From assembly GCA_034421575.1 (NCBI GenBank), contig DAOUKG010000014.1, forward strand, positions 1 through 52,905: a stretch of 52,905 bases of DNA, given 5' to 3'. Shown here one piece after another: positions 8,823 to 17,549 of the stretch (position 1 is the first letter of the stretch; each line of letters opens with the position of its first letter). Made by a program: the position numbers and the translations under genes. The notes under the pieces are model-generated. The model was not told the origin of the DNA and ran no database searches. It saw only the letters and a list, made by a program, of their open reading frames with translations. Source of the DNA: VXLM01 sp034421575 (GTDB taxonomy: Bacteria > Chloroflexota > Dehalococcoidia > Lucifugimonadales > VXLM01).

Positions 8823-11246
8823 TCACTCATGCCCCGGCGCCTCCCCTTTCGCCATCCGGTAGCCGACGCGAGGCTCAGTGAAGATGTAGATGGGGTTGCC
8901 CGCGTCGTCGTCCAGTTTTTGCCTCAGCTTGCGCACGATAGTGCGCATGGGCCGCAGGTCGCCGCTGCCCCTCTCCCCCCACACCCGGTCCAGGAGGTGC
9001 TCGTAGGTCAGCACCCGTCCGGCACTGGCTGAAAGCTCTATCAGCATCCGGTACTCCATCGGCAGCAGGTACACCGACCGGCCGGCCAGGGTCACCCTGC
9101 GGCCCGCGTAATCGATGGTCAGGTCGCCCAGCACGTACGGCTCCAAAGTCTCGGGGACCTCCCGCCGGCGCAGGGCAGCCGCGACCCTCGCCGTCAGCTC
9201 CGTAGGCGAGAACGGCTTGACTACGTAATCGACTGCGCCCGTGCCCAGGGCCGTGGCGATAAGCTCGTCCCGGCCGTAGGCGGAGAGGAAGATGACCGGC
9301 AAGTCCGCCACATCCAGAATCTCCTTCATCAACTCGATGCCGTCCGCTCCCGGAAGCATCAGGTCCAGCAGCACGAGAGCCGGCCGCTCCTCTTCCACGA
9401 GGCGGAGGGTCTCCTCCGGGTCTCCTGTCACCACCGGCGCGTAGCCCGCAGCGATGAGGGTGTCCTGGACGTAGCGAAGGTCCCTGGGGTCATCGTCCAC
9501 CGCCAGCACCCGTACCTGTTCTCCCATGCCGCCCCGCGAGGAGCGCGTCGCGGAAGGCGCGCTGGAACCCGCCGTCCCGCTCGCGGTCTCTCCGACCGTG
9601 GGCAGCGTGAAGGTGAAGAGTGCCCCGAGGCCGGGCCCATCGCTCTCGACCCAGATGCGTCCCCCGTGGGCCTCCACTATCCCCTTGCAGATGGCAAGGC
9701 CAAGTCCCGTGTCTCCACCCTGCTCCTCGGAATGCACCCGCGAGAACTTGCGGAACAGGAGGGGCAGACTCTCCGCCGGAATGCCCCGTCCCTCGTCGGC
9801 TACGGAGAACGCAACGTGAAGCCCCTTCCGTGCGGCGCTCATTCTGATGACGGAGGACTCGGAGGACTGGCGGGCGGCGTTGCTGAGCAGGTTTCCCAAC
9901 ACCTGGACGATGCGCCGCCGGTCCGCCATCACGAGGGGGAGGTCAGGCTCGACATCAATGACCAGGTTGTTCCTGCCCCCTCTCGCTGTGAAGGCGCTCC
10001 TCGCTCGCTCCACCAGTGCGACCGTCTCCACCAATTCGGGGCTGATCGCCAGCGTGCCCGTCTCGATGCGGGCCACGTCGAGCAGGTCGGTCACCAGGCC
10101 GTGCATGTGGTCGGCCTGCTCTCCGATGAGGCGGAAGAACTGGCGGATCACGGCGGGGTCGTGGTCCGTGGGCGACTCCAGCGCCATGGCGGCGGACCCC
10201 TTGATGGACATCAGGGGGGAGCGAAGCTCGTGGCTCACCATGGCCAGGAATTCGGCCCTCAGCCGCTCCTGCTCCTCCAGGGGAGTCATGTCCTGCAGGG
10301 TGATGACGAAGGACGCCACCCTGCCGTCCTCGGCGTGGATGGGCGTGGCGTTGAGCAGGACTCTCACGCTCCGCCCATCGGGCGCCCGCAGCGAGATCTC
10401 CTCCGCCCGCATCGCCTCCCCCGAGTCCAGCAGCTCCGCCAGGGGGAACTCCCGCAGCGAGACCTCCCGCCCGTCGCTGCGCACGCAGGTCACCGTGTCC
10501 AGGAGGTCCTCCGGCTTCTGGCCCTCGTCCCGCAGATCGTCCACGATGCGCATGGCCTCCCGGTTGACCGACACCGGTATCCCCGTCCGGGCGTCCAGGA
10601 GGGCGACGCCCACCGGCGAGGTGTTTACCAGCGTCGCCAGGTCCGCCCGGGTCTGACGCTCCTCCCGGTGGGTGCGGGCGTTGGCAATGACCAGCGCCGC
10701 CTGGGAGGCGAACATCACCAGCGTCTCCTCGTCTTCCTTCGTGAACTCCTCCCCGTCCTCCCTGTCGCCCACGAAGACGTGGCCCACCCGGACGTCCCGG
10801 TGGAGCATGGGCGCCGCCATGAAGCGGAAGACCTCCACCGGCAGGGGGATGGTGAAGTCAGTGAACCCAAAGGCGTGGACGTGCGCCGCGAGATCGGGGA
10901 CCCTCATGGGTTCGGAGATTCCGGTAAGGGCCTGGAAGATGCGCAGTCCCTCCGGCATGAGCCAGAGCTGCTCGGCTTCCTGGGCGCTCAGCCCGGAGGA
11001 GAGGAAGTCCTGCACCTGCCCTCCGTCGTCCAGCAGGGTCATCACGCCGTAGCGGGCTGAGGTCAGGGAGCGGGCGGAGTCGAGGACGCCCTGGAGCACG
11101 GTGTCGAAGTCCAGGCTCTCGTTGATGCGCCGGCTGGCCGCGCTCAGGCGCGACAGGCGTTCCCGCAGGGCGGCCTCGTTCTCCGATATCGGCTCGTGGG
11201 ACCGGTCCAACTCGTCACCTCGATGCGACCACGCGGGATTCGACAT
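8823..11246 (-). CDS. GAF-PAS sensor kinase fused to response regulator and OmpR-type DNA-binding domain
   Basis: An 807-residue soluble protein with no membrane segment. In order: GAF-like domain (about 40-190), PAS-like domain (about 205-325), histidine kinase with phospho-acceptor His339 in MVSHELRSPL, HATPase boxes NLLSNA, DEGRGIP and GDTGLGLAI, then a receiver domain (VLAVDDDPRD, phospho-acceptor Asp628 in LVLLDLMLPG, Lys677 in VKPF), and a C-terminal winged helix (LLPMEYRMLIEL to RVGYRM). Kinase, receiver and DNA-binding output are thus in one chain. It is divergent from the NHLM export operon. Its promoter (TTGTGA-N17-CATAAT) puts the predicted start of transcription about five bases before the ATG, so the message may be leaderless. 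The nearby TCAC direct repeats are plausible binding sites for its own output domain (inference). The input signal is unknown and probably cytoplasmic. Confidence 0.9.
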   Translation of the reverse strand: MSNPAWSHRGDELDRSHEPISENEAALRERLSRLSAASRRINESLDFDTVLQGVLDSARSLTSARYGVMTLLDDGGQVQDFLSSGLSAQEAEQLWLMPEGLRIFQALTGISEPMRVPDLAAHVHAFGFTDFTIPLPVEVFRFMAAPMLHRDVRVGHVFVGDREDGEEFTKEDEETLVMFASQAALVIANARTHREERQTRADLATLVNTSPVGVALLDARTGIPVSVNREAMRIVDDLRDEGQKPEDLLDTVTCVRSDGREVSLREFPLAELLDSGEAMRAEEISLRAPDGRSVRVLLNATPIHAEDGRVASFVITLQDMTPLEEQERLRAEFLAMVSHELRSPLMSIKGSAAMALESPTDHDPAVIRQFFRLIGEQADHMHGLVTDLLDVARIETGTLAISPELVETVALVERARSAFTARGGRNNLVIDVEPDLPLVMADRRRIVQVLGNLLSNAARQSSESSVIRMSAARKGLHVAFSVADEGRGIPAESLPLLFRKFSRVHSEEQGGDTGLGLAICKGIVEAHGGRIWVESDGPGLGALFTFTLPTVGETASGTAGSSAPSATRSSRGGMGEQVRVLAVDDDPRDLRYVQDTLIAAGYAPVVTGDPEETLRLVEEERPALVLLDLMLPGADGIELMKEILDVADLPVIFLSAYGRDELIATALGTGAVDYVVKPFSPTELTARVAAALRRREVPETLEPYVLGDLTIDYAGRRVTLAGRSVYLLPMEYRMLIELSASAGRVLTYEHLLDRVWGERGSGDLRPMRTIVRKLRQKLDDDAGNPIYIFTEPRVGYRMAKGEAPGHE

Positions 11247-11257
11247 CTACCGGGGCA

Positions 11258-11286
11258 ATTATGGCAGTGTCGGCGCAGAATCACAA
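11258..11286 (-). promoter_or_regulatory. promoter of the kinase-regulator gene
   Basis: On the minus strand, -35 TTGTGA (11286-11281) and -10 CATAAT (11263-11258) are separated by exactly 17 bp. The same hexamers and spacing occur before the methyltransferase gene at 20315-20343. The -35 overlaps the first TCAC repeat. Confidence 0.7.
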
Positions 11287-11327
11287 TAGGTCACAAGAAT
11301 CCACGTGGCAAGTCACGGTAATGTCAC
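11281..11327 (+). promoter_or_regulatory. TCAC direct-repeat operator, export-operon copy
   Basis: TCAC occurs at 11281, 11291, 11313 and 11324, with a degenerate CCAC at 11301, so half-sites fall on one helix face at 10-11 bp intervals. Phased direct repeats are how OmpR/PhoB-family winged-helix regulators bind. The same four positions (spacings 10, 22, 11) recur inverted at 20274-20320. The element lies between the divergent kinase gene and the NHLM export operon. Confidence 0.75.
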
Positions 11328-11463
11328 GCCCTCATGGTACTCTGCCCGTAGCTTTGCCCCAAGCGGGAGATGCTTGCATGTCCTTTGGCCAGCGGGGTCG
11401 CCGGTCAGCGCTGGACCCTGGGCGGTGAAGGGGTCCGTCTGACGAAGTAGAGGTCCATACGCA

Positions 11464-12360
11464 GTGTTCATCAACAGGTTGTTTCGTGAACAGGCTCTGG
11501 CAAGACGCCGAAGGCAAGAGCCACTCGACGACCGTCTGCAGGTAACAGCCCCACATGAGTGGCTCTTGGTGGCCGGGTTGGTCGTCATGTTCCTGGCGCT
11601 GCTGGCGTACGGCGCCGTTGGCAGCGTCGAGCGCAGCCTCTCCTACGACGCGGTGGTAGTCCTCCCCGGCGAGCGTCACTCCGTGACCGCTCCCGTGACC
11701 GGCACGGTGGTGGAGGTAATGGTGGAGGTGGGGGACACTGTCGAGCCGGGGCAAGCCATCGCCCGCGTGCGGACGCACGCGGACCAGCAATGGGAATCCG
11801 CAACGCTTCGGCTCACCGAGTTGCTCAGGGAAGACGAGGGGCAGGAGGACGGCGCATCGGCTGAGCTTCTGCGGATCCTGTTGGCTGCGACAAGCGCCGA
11901 AGCGGGCGGTGGATTTGCCGTTGGCGGTGACATCGTCAGCCTGATCGGTGGCGAGGTTGTGAGCATCAGCCTGGTGACCGGACATCCGGTGGCCGCCGGC
12001 GATTTGGTTGCCCTGGTGCGGACCGACACCCCCGGCCCGTCGGAGGCTGTGGCATTGATTCCCACGGGCGACGCGGCGGGTCTCGACGCGGGGATGAAGG
12101 CGCGGGTGCGTGTGACCGGTGGCAACGGTGATGCTGAGGTAATCCAGGCGCAGGTCGCTTCCATATCGGAGCGAACGGTGACGCCTCCGGGGTGGCTGTC
12201 GGAGCTTGGTCTTGGCGCGGAGAGGGGTCATCTGATGCGGGTGACGCTGGCGGATGGGCCTCCCGCTTCAGCGGTGGCCGACGGCCAGATCGGGGCGCTC
12301 CAAGTGGTGTTGGGACGAAGCTCATTCCTGTCCCTCCTGGCGCCGGGAGGCGGCTCCTGA
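11464..12360 (+). CDS. NHLM-type secretion protein, HlyD-like membrane fusion protein
   Basis: A 298-residue protein. After a short cytoplasmic segment (LFREQALARRRRQEPLDDRL) it has one membrane helix at about residues 31-54 (WLLVAGLVVMFLALLAYGAV) and then a periplasm-facing biotinyl-lipoyl-like fold (SVTAPVTGTVVEVMVEVGD, about residues 76-95). The long coiled-coil hairpin of classical HlyD is reduced to a short helical insert, as usual for the NHLM family (TIGR03794-like). It would link the two ABC proteins to the cell envelope during export of leader-bearing peptides. Translation starts at GTG after AGAGGT. Its stop overlaps the start of the next gene (TGATG), so the three export genes are translationally coupled. 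Confidence 0.88.
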   Translation: MFINRLFREQALARRRRQEPLDDRLQVTAPHEWLLVAGLVVMFLALLAYGAVGSVERSLSYDAVVVLPGERHSVTAPVTGTVVEVMVEVGDTVEPGQAIARVRTHADQQWESATLRLTELLREDEGQEDGASAELLRILLAATSAEAGGGFAVGGDIVSLIGGEVVSISLVTGHPVAAGDLVALVRTDTPGPSEAVALIPTGDAAGLDAGMKARVRVTGGNGDAEVIQAQVASISERTVTPPGWLSELGLGAERGHLMRVTLADGPPASAVADGQIGALQVVLGRSSFLSLLAPGGGS

Positions 12361-14564
12361 TGCGGATTTCGTTCCCGATGGGGGTAGTACGCCGCCGGAC
12401 CCGGCGAGCGCGGACGCCCCTGATGCTGCAGATGGAGGACACCGAGTGCGGGGCCGTCTGTCTGGGCATCGTTCTGGCGTACTTCGGACGCTGGGTCTCC
12501 GTTGAAGAGCTGCGCGAGGCATGCGCCGTCAACAGGGACGGCTGTGACGCCGCCGACATTACGCGCGCCGCACGCGGCTACGGACTGGAATCCCAAGGCT
12601 GGCGCCGGGAACCGGAACAGCTTCACGATATGACCATGCCGCTCATCATATTCTGGGAGTTCAATCACTTCCTGGTGCTGGAGGGGTACCGGAGCGGCAA
12701 CTACCTGGTGAACGATCCGGCCAACGGTCACCGGACGCTGAGCGCGGAGGAGTTCGATCAGGGGTTTACCGGCGTCGCGCTCAGCTTCGAGGCCGGACCG
12801 GACTTTCGTCCCGGCGGATCCCGGCCCGGCGTCGTGCGCAGGCTGTGGCCCTGGCTCTCGGACGTGACCGGGCCGCTGGCGTTCGCGCTCCTCTGTGGAC
12901 TGCTGCTGTCTCTCCCGGTCGCCACCCTGCCGTTCCTGCTAAGCGTGTTCGTCGACCATGTCCTGAGCGGACGGGAGCCCCAGTGGGGGGTTGCGCTGGC
13001 GGGCGGGGTGGCCCTTGCGGGCGGCCTGGTGTACCTGCTGACCTGGTTGCGACAGCGCTGTCTCAGACTCGTGGCGGTGCGGCTTTCGGTGGACCACGCA
13101 GACCGCTTCATCAGACGGCTGTTCCGCCTGCGTATGCGATTCTTCACCAACCGCTACGGCGGCGACCTCACCTCCCGGATCCAGCTGATCGATCAGATCG
13201 CCACCGTGGCAACCGAGCAGTTCGTCGGAGTGATCATCGAGCTGGTGACCAGCGCGGTGTTCCTGCTGTTCCTGTTCCTGTACGACCCGGTACTGGCGGG
13301 GGCAGTGGCGGCGCTGGGCGCCGTCAACCTGTACGTCATGCGGCTGCTCACCGAGGGGCGGGTGGGCGAGAACCGCCGTCTACAGCGCGAGCAGGGCAAG
13401 CTGCAAGGCGTGGGGATGTACGGGCTGAGCAACATCGACTCCCTGCAGGCGACCTCGGGGGAGGTCGGGTTCTTCTCCCACTGGAGCGGCTACCAGGCCC
13501 GGGAGCTGCTGGCCCGCCAGCGCTTCGCGGAGATAGGGCATCTCATGGGGGCGCTACCGGGTGTGTTCATGATCTTGGGCAACGCCGTCGTGCTGGGAGT
13601 GGCGGGCTGGCGCGTGCTGGAGGGCGACATGTCCCTGGGGATGATGATGGGATGTTACGTCCTAGCGACGTACTTCCTGTTGCCCATCGGCCGCTTCGCC
13701 CAGTTTGCCGACCTGTTCCAGGTACTGGAGGCCAACCTGCAACGGCTCGAAGACGTGATGGACGCCCCTGAAGACGCATACTTTCAGCAGGGCGGCGAAC
13801 AGCCCACAGCGACGGGCGCCGCTCTGAGCCGGACCGTGCGGCTGAGCGGGCAGATTGAGCTGCGCAACGTGGAGTTTGGTCACAAGGCGAACCGGGAGCC
13901 GATGCTCAAGGACTTCAATCTGACCATCGAGCCGGGGCAGCGGGTGGCCGTGGTCGGTCCCACCGGGTCGGGCAAGTCTACGCTGGCGCTGCTGGCGGCA
14001 GGGATCCACCAGCCCTGGTCAGGGGGGGTCTTTCTGGATGGCCACCCGCTCGCCGAGATCCCCCGCGGCCTGCTCGGCAGCTCGGTGGCCATGGTCGACC
14101 AGCGCATATTCCTGTTCGCCGGGACGGTGCGGGAGAACTTGACCCTGTGGAACCCTGAGATCCCCGAGCAGGACATGGTCTCCGCGGCCACCGCCGCCGC
14201 CATTCACGATGAGATCATGGCGCGTTCGCAGGGCTACGATGCGCCCGTGGTCGAGGGAGGGCGAAACTTCAGCGGCGGCCAGCGCCAGCGCCTGGAGATC
14301 GCCCGCGCCCTGGTGGGGAACCCGTCACTGCTGATACTGGACGAGGCCACCAGCGCGCTGGACCCGATTACGGAGGTGCGAATCGACGACGCCTTGCGCA
14401 CACGCGGATGCAGCTGCCTGATCGTAGCACACCGCCTCAGCACCATCCGCGACTGCGACCTGATCGTGGTTCTGGACGGCGGGCGGGAGGTGCAGCGGGG
14501 CACGCACACCGAGCTGATGGCGGAGCAGGACGGCCTCTACCGCCACCTTATGGAGACGGAATGA
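12360..14564 (+). CDS. NHLM-type C39 peptidase-ABC transporter (leader-cleaving exporter)
   Basis: A 734-residue protein starting at an ATG overlapping the previous stop, after GGGAGG. Residues 20-150 are a C39 peptidase domain with an intact catalytic set: Gln24, Cys30 (QMEDTECGAVCL), His103 (FNHFLVLEG) and Asp119 (NDP). A six-helix exporter membrane domain follows (about 175-450), then an ATPase with Walker A VGPTGSGKST near residue 533, signature FSGGQRQRLEIARAL and Walker B LLILDEATSALD. This is the TIGR03796-like partner of NHLM systems. It should cut precursors after a double glycine and export the core. Four of the five precursor copies nearby have a Gly-Gly at the expected place. An ATGA overlap couples it to the second ABC gene. 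Confidence 0.93.
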   Translation: MRISFPMGVVRRRTRRARTPLMLQMEDTECGAVCLGIVLAYFGRWVSVEELREACAVNRDGCDAADITRAARGYGLESQGWRREPEQLHDMTMPLIIFWEFNHFLVLEGYRSGNYLVNDPANGHRTLSAEEFDQGFTGVALSFEAGPDFRPGGSRPGVVRRLWPWLSDVTGPLAFALLCGLLLSLPVATLPFLLSVFVDHVLSGREPQWGVALAGGVALAGGLVYLLTWLRQRCLRLVAVRLSVDHADRFIRRLFRLRMRFFTNRYGGDLTSRIQLIDQIATVATEQFVGVIIELVTSAVFLLFLFLYDPVLAGAVAALGAVNLYVMRLLTEGRVGENRRLQREQGKLQGVGMYGLSNIDSLQATSGEVGFFSHWSGYQARELLARQRFAEIGHLMGALPGVFMILGNAVVLGVAGWRVLEGDMSLGMMMGCYVLATYFLLPIGRFAQFADLFQVLEANLQRLEDVMDAPEDAYFQQGGEQPTATGAALSRTVRLSGQIELRNVEFGHKANREPMLKDFNLTIEPGQRVAVVGPTGSGKSTLALLAAGIHQPWSGGVFLDGHPLAEIPRGLLGSSVAMVDQRIFLFAGTVRENLTLWNPEIPEQDMVSAATAAAIHDEIMARSQGYDAPVVEGGRNFSGGQRQRLEIARALVGNPSLLILDEATSALDPITEVRIDDALRTRGCSCLIVAHRLSTIRDCDLIVVLDGGREVQRGTHTELMAEQDGLYRHLMETE

Positions 14565-17503
14565 GCGACGAATCTGAACAGGTGGGTGGAGCGCCGGGTG
14601 GGGACCACCTGGCCGAACTCGCGGCCGCGCGCGGCGAACGGGTGGCCGGCGGCGGCAACCGCCCCTTCGACCTCTCCGACCCCGGCATCCTGTGGTTCGT
14701 GGCCGAGGGATCGGTGGACGTGTTCGCGGCCCGCCGCAGGGCCGACGGAGTGCCGACCGACTTCAGACACCTCCTGCGCGCAGGCGCCGGGCGGCTGCTG
14801 TTTCCCGCCGCTGAAGGGCTGACCGGGACTGTGCTGGTGGCCAAGGGCCTTCCCGGCTCCGCGCTGCGCCTGATGCCGCTGGACGCGCTCGACGACGCCG
14901 GGTGCGATGAACAGGTCGTCGAGCAGGTGGAGGCCTGGGTCTCCGAGGTCTCCGAAGCGGTGACACGGGAGTTCACCTTCCGCCCACGCATCGACCGGCT
15001 CCTATCGGCGGAGGCGGGGGAACAGGCTGTGGAGGACGGGGAGACGCTGTCGACGCGCCGGGGGGTGGTGTGGATGTCCGGCAGTGACGCGAGCCTTGCG
15101 TACCTGGGCACGGAGGAGGAAGACCCGGACGGCCCCGGGGTGGTCCCGGTCACCCCCGCAAGCTGGGTGACCTCTTCGAAGGGGGGCAGGGTGCGCTGCG
15201 TCGCCACGGAGGAGCTGCACGGAGAGGAACGCCTGTTGTTCTCCGCCCTGACGGCCTTCAACGATCTGGCCCTGAGCGCCGATGACCTCAACAGGCGTCT
15301 GCTTCTGGCCGACGTCGCCAACCTGCAAACGAGCACCGCCGAGTACCGCCAGCGGGGTGAGCAGAACGCGCGCCGCCGCCTCTTCGGGGTGCTGGAACCG
15401 GGCGCACAGCGAGAGGGAGACGACCTGCCTCTCCCGGAGGCGCTGCAACGGGTCGGTCGTCACGAGGGCATCGCCTTCCGCATGCCCCACGGCCGGGCGC
15501 AGCGCCCGGTGTCCGCCGCCGAGGAGCCATCCCTGGCCGACATCCTGGTCGCCTCGGGGGTGCGCATGAGGCGCGTCGCCCTGCGCCCGGAGCACCGGTG
15601 GTGGCTGGGTGACAGCGGCGCGATGCTCGCCATCCGCAGAGACGACGGCGCGCCTATCGCCCTGCTCCCCGGCCCTCTGGGACGCTACCGGATGGTTGAG
15701 CCGGAGTCCGGTCGGCCCCTGCGGGTCAACGCCCGTCGGGCCGAGTCGCTGGAGGCGGAGGCCTACTTCTTCTACTGTCCTCTGCCCGACAACGGCCCGG
15801 TAGATGCCCGGCAGCTTTCGAGATTGGCCTTCCACCGCGTGGGGGCCGAACTGGTCCGGCTGGTCGGAGCCGGGCTGCTTGCGGGCGTAGCCATGCTGGT
15901 TCCCCCGGTGCTGCTGGGGGTCTTCGTGGGGCAGGCGCTGCCCTCCGGTTCTCTGGCAATGCTGGGGGCATTGACCCTGGGCGCCGTGCTGATCGCGCTG
16001 CTCCTGGGAGTGTTGCAGATGATCCAGGGCACGGCGCTGATGCGGCTGGAGGGACGGATGGCGGCGCGCGCCGGGGCGGCCCTGTGGCACCGGATGCTGG
16101 ACCTGCCGTCAAGTTTCTTCCGCCGCTTCACCGCCGGCGACCTCGCCACGCGGGCCATGGCGCTCCATGAGCTGAGGGACCAGGTCTCGGGCATCGTTGT
16201 TGGCGCGATGTTGTCGGTCCTCTTCCTGCTCCCCACCTTCGCCCTGCTCTTCCTCTACAACGCCGCCCTGGGCTGGCTGTGCCTGGGACTGGGGGTGGTC
16301 TCCCTGAGCGTCACCCTTGCGCTGGGCCTGATGCAGACGCCCCACCATCGCCGGCGGCTGGCCGTCACGCGGGAACTGGCGGGGACGCTGCTCCAGCTGA
16401 TAGGCGGGGTGGCCAAGCTGCGGACCGCAGGCGCAGAGGGGATGGCCTTCATCCTGTGGGCCCAGGGGTACCGGGAGCAGAAGCAGACGGAGATGAAGCT
16501 GGGGGCGTTCCAGGAGCACCTGATGGCCTTCACCGCAGCCGTGCCCCTGCTTGCAAGCGCGGCGCTGTTCGCCCTGGCCCTGACGGTCGGCGGGAATGAC
16601 CTGGCGGTGAGCGGCTTTCTGGTGGTGTACGCCGCCTTCATGGTGTTCAACGGAGCGGTTGTCCAGCTCGGCGGGGCCTTCTCCGCCATCGCCGCCATAC
16701 TCCCCGCGGTGCAGCAGGTGAAGCCCATCCTCAGCGAAAGCCCCCGGAACCTCGCCTCGGACCTGCCCGCTCCCGAACTGAAGGGAGAGGTTCTTCTGGA
16801 CCGCGTCAGCTTCCGTTACTCCGACGACGGGCCGCTGATCCTGAATGACGTCACCATTCATGCCCTGCCGGGAGAGTTCGTCGCCCTGGTCGGGGAGTCG
16901 GGAGCGGGAAAGAGCACCATATTCCGGCTGGCCCTGGGGTTGGAGAAGCCGCAGCTTGGCGTCGTCTACTTCGACGGTCACGACCTGAGCCGGCTCAACT
17001 GGAGTTCGGTGCGCAGCAGGATTGGCACCGTTCCCCAGGACGCCCACCTACGCCCCCAGACGGTGCTGGACAACATCGCCGGGATCGACGGCGAACTGAA
17101 CGAGGACGACGCTTGGCGGGCGGCCCGGCTGGCCCGGGTGGACACCGACATCGCGGCGATGCCCATGCGCATGTATACCGTCAGCAGCGAGAGCGCCGCG
17201 GCTTTCTCCGGCGGGCAGGTGCAGCGCTTCATGCTGGCCGCCGCCCTGGCCCGCAACCCAAAGGTTCTGCTGCTGGACGAGGCGACCAACTGGCTCGACA
17301 ACCGGACCCAGGCCGACATCATGGAACAGATCGAGCAGCTCTCCGTGACCCGCATCATCAGCGCCCACCGGCTCTCCACCATCCGGCGGGCCGATCGCAT
17401 CTACGTGCTGCAGGACGGCAGGGTCGTCCAAGAGGGGACCTTCGCAGGGCTGATGGCACGGGAAGGCGTATTCCGGGACCTGGTCAGGCGGCAGCTGGCG
17501 TGA
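14561..17503 (+). CDS. NHLM-type second ABC transporter with long N-terminal domain
   Basis: A 980-residue protein whose ATG overlaps the upstream stop (ATGA). The first 400 residues or so have no peptidase catalytic residues; in the NHLM ABC2 family (TIGR03797-like) this part contains a cyclic-nucleotide-domain-like region (about 20-110) and a long spacer. An exporter membrane domain follows (about 430-700) and an ATPase with Walker A GESGAGKST near residue 778, signature FSGGQVQRFMLAAAL and Walker B VLLLDEATNWLD. It is expected to form a heterodimeric exporter with the C39 protein upstream. The coding sequence is notably GC-rich compared with genes outside the island. Confidence 0.92.
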   Translation: MSDESEQVGGAPGGDHLAELAAARGERVAGGGNRPFDLSDPGILWFVAEGSVDVFAARRRADGVPTDFRHLLRAGAGRLLFPAAEGLTGTVLVAKGLPGSALRLMPLDALDDAGCDEQVVEQVEAWVSEVSEAVTREFTFRPRIDRLLSAEAGEQAVEDGETLSTRRGVVWMSGSDASLAYLGTEEEDPDGPGVVPVTPASWVTSSKGGRVRCVATEELHGEERLLFSALTAFNDLALSADDLNRRLLLADVANLQTSTAEYRQRGEQNARRRLFGVLEPGAQREGDDLPLPEALQRVGRHEGIAFRMPHGRAQRPVSAAEEPSLADILVASGVRMRRVALRPEHRWWLGDSGAMLAIRRDDGAPIALLPGPLGRYRMVEPESGRPLRVNARRAESLEAEAYFFYCPLPDNGPVDARQLSRLAFHRVGAELVRLVGAGLLAGVAMLVPPVLLGVFVGQALPSGSLAMLGALTLGAVLIALLLGVLQMIQGTALMRLEGRMAARAGAALWHRMLDLPSSFFRRFTAGDLATRAMALHELRDQVSGIVVGAMLSVLFLLPTFALLFLYNAALGWLCLGLGVVSLSVTLALGLMQTPHHRRRLAVTRELAGTLLQLIGGVAKLRTAGAEGMAFILWAQGYREQKQTEMKLGAFQEHLMAFTAAVPLLASAALFALALTVGGNDLAVSGFLVVYAAFMVFNGAVVQLGGAFSAIAAILPAVQQVKPILSESPRNLASDLPAPELKGEVLLDRVSFRYSDDGPLILNDVTIHALPGEFVALVGESGAGKSTIFRLALGLEKPQLGVVYFDGHDLSRLNWSSVRSRIGTVPQDAHLRPQTVLDNIAGIDGELNEDDAWRAARLARVDTDIAAMPMRMYTVSSESAAAFSGGQVQRFMLAAALARNPKVLLLDEATNWLDNRTQADIMEQIEQLSVTRIISAHRLSTIRRADRIYVLQDGRVVQEGTFAGLMAREGVFRDLVRRQLA

Positions 17504-17549
17504 ATCACCCATCCCATCCGATAGGCGACAGACCTATGGCAGGAGATCG

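Noticed and set aside
9666..11060. Plus-strand open frame of 464 codons inside the kinase gene
   Set aside because: It is the antisense of well-defined kinase domains and has low-complexity Arg/Gly composition with no ribosome site.
14408..14560. Upstream extension of the second ABC gene
   Set aside because: It overlaps the end of the C39 transporter gene; the ATGA overlap start at 14561 is the normal coupled start.
15002..16090. Minus-strand open frame opposite the second ABC gene
   Set aside because: High GC makes long antisense frames common here; the plus-strand product has a complete ABC architecture.
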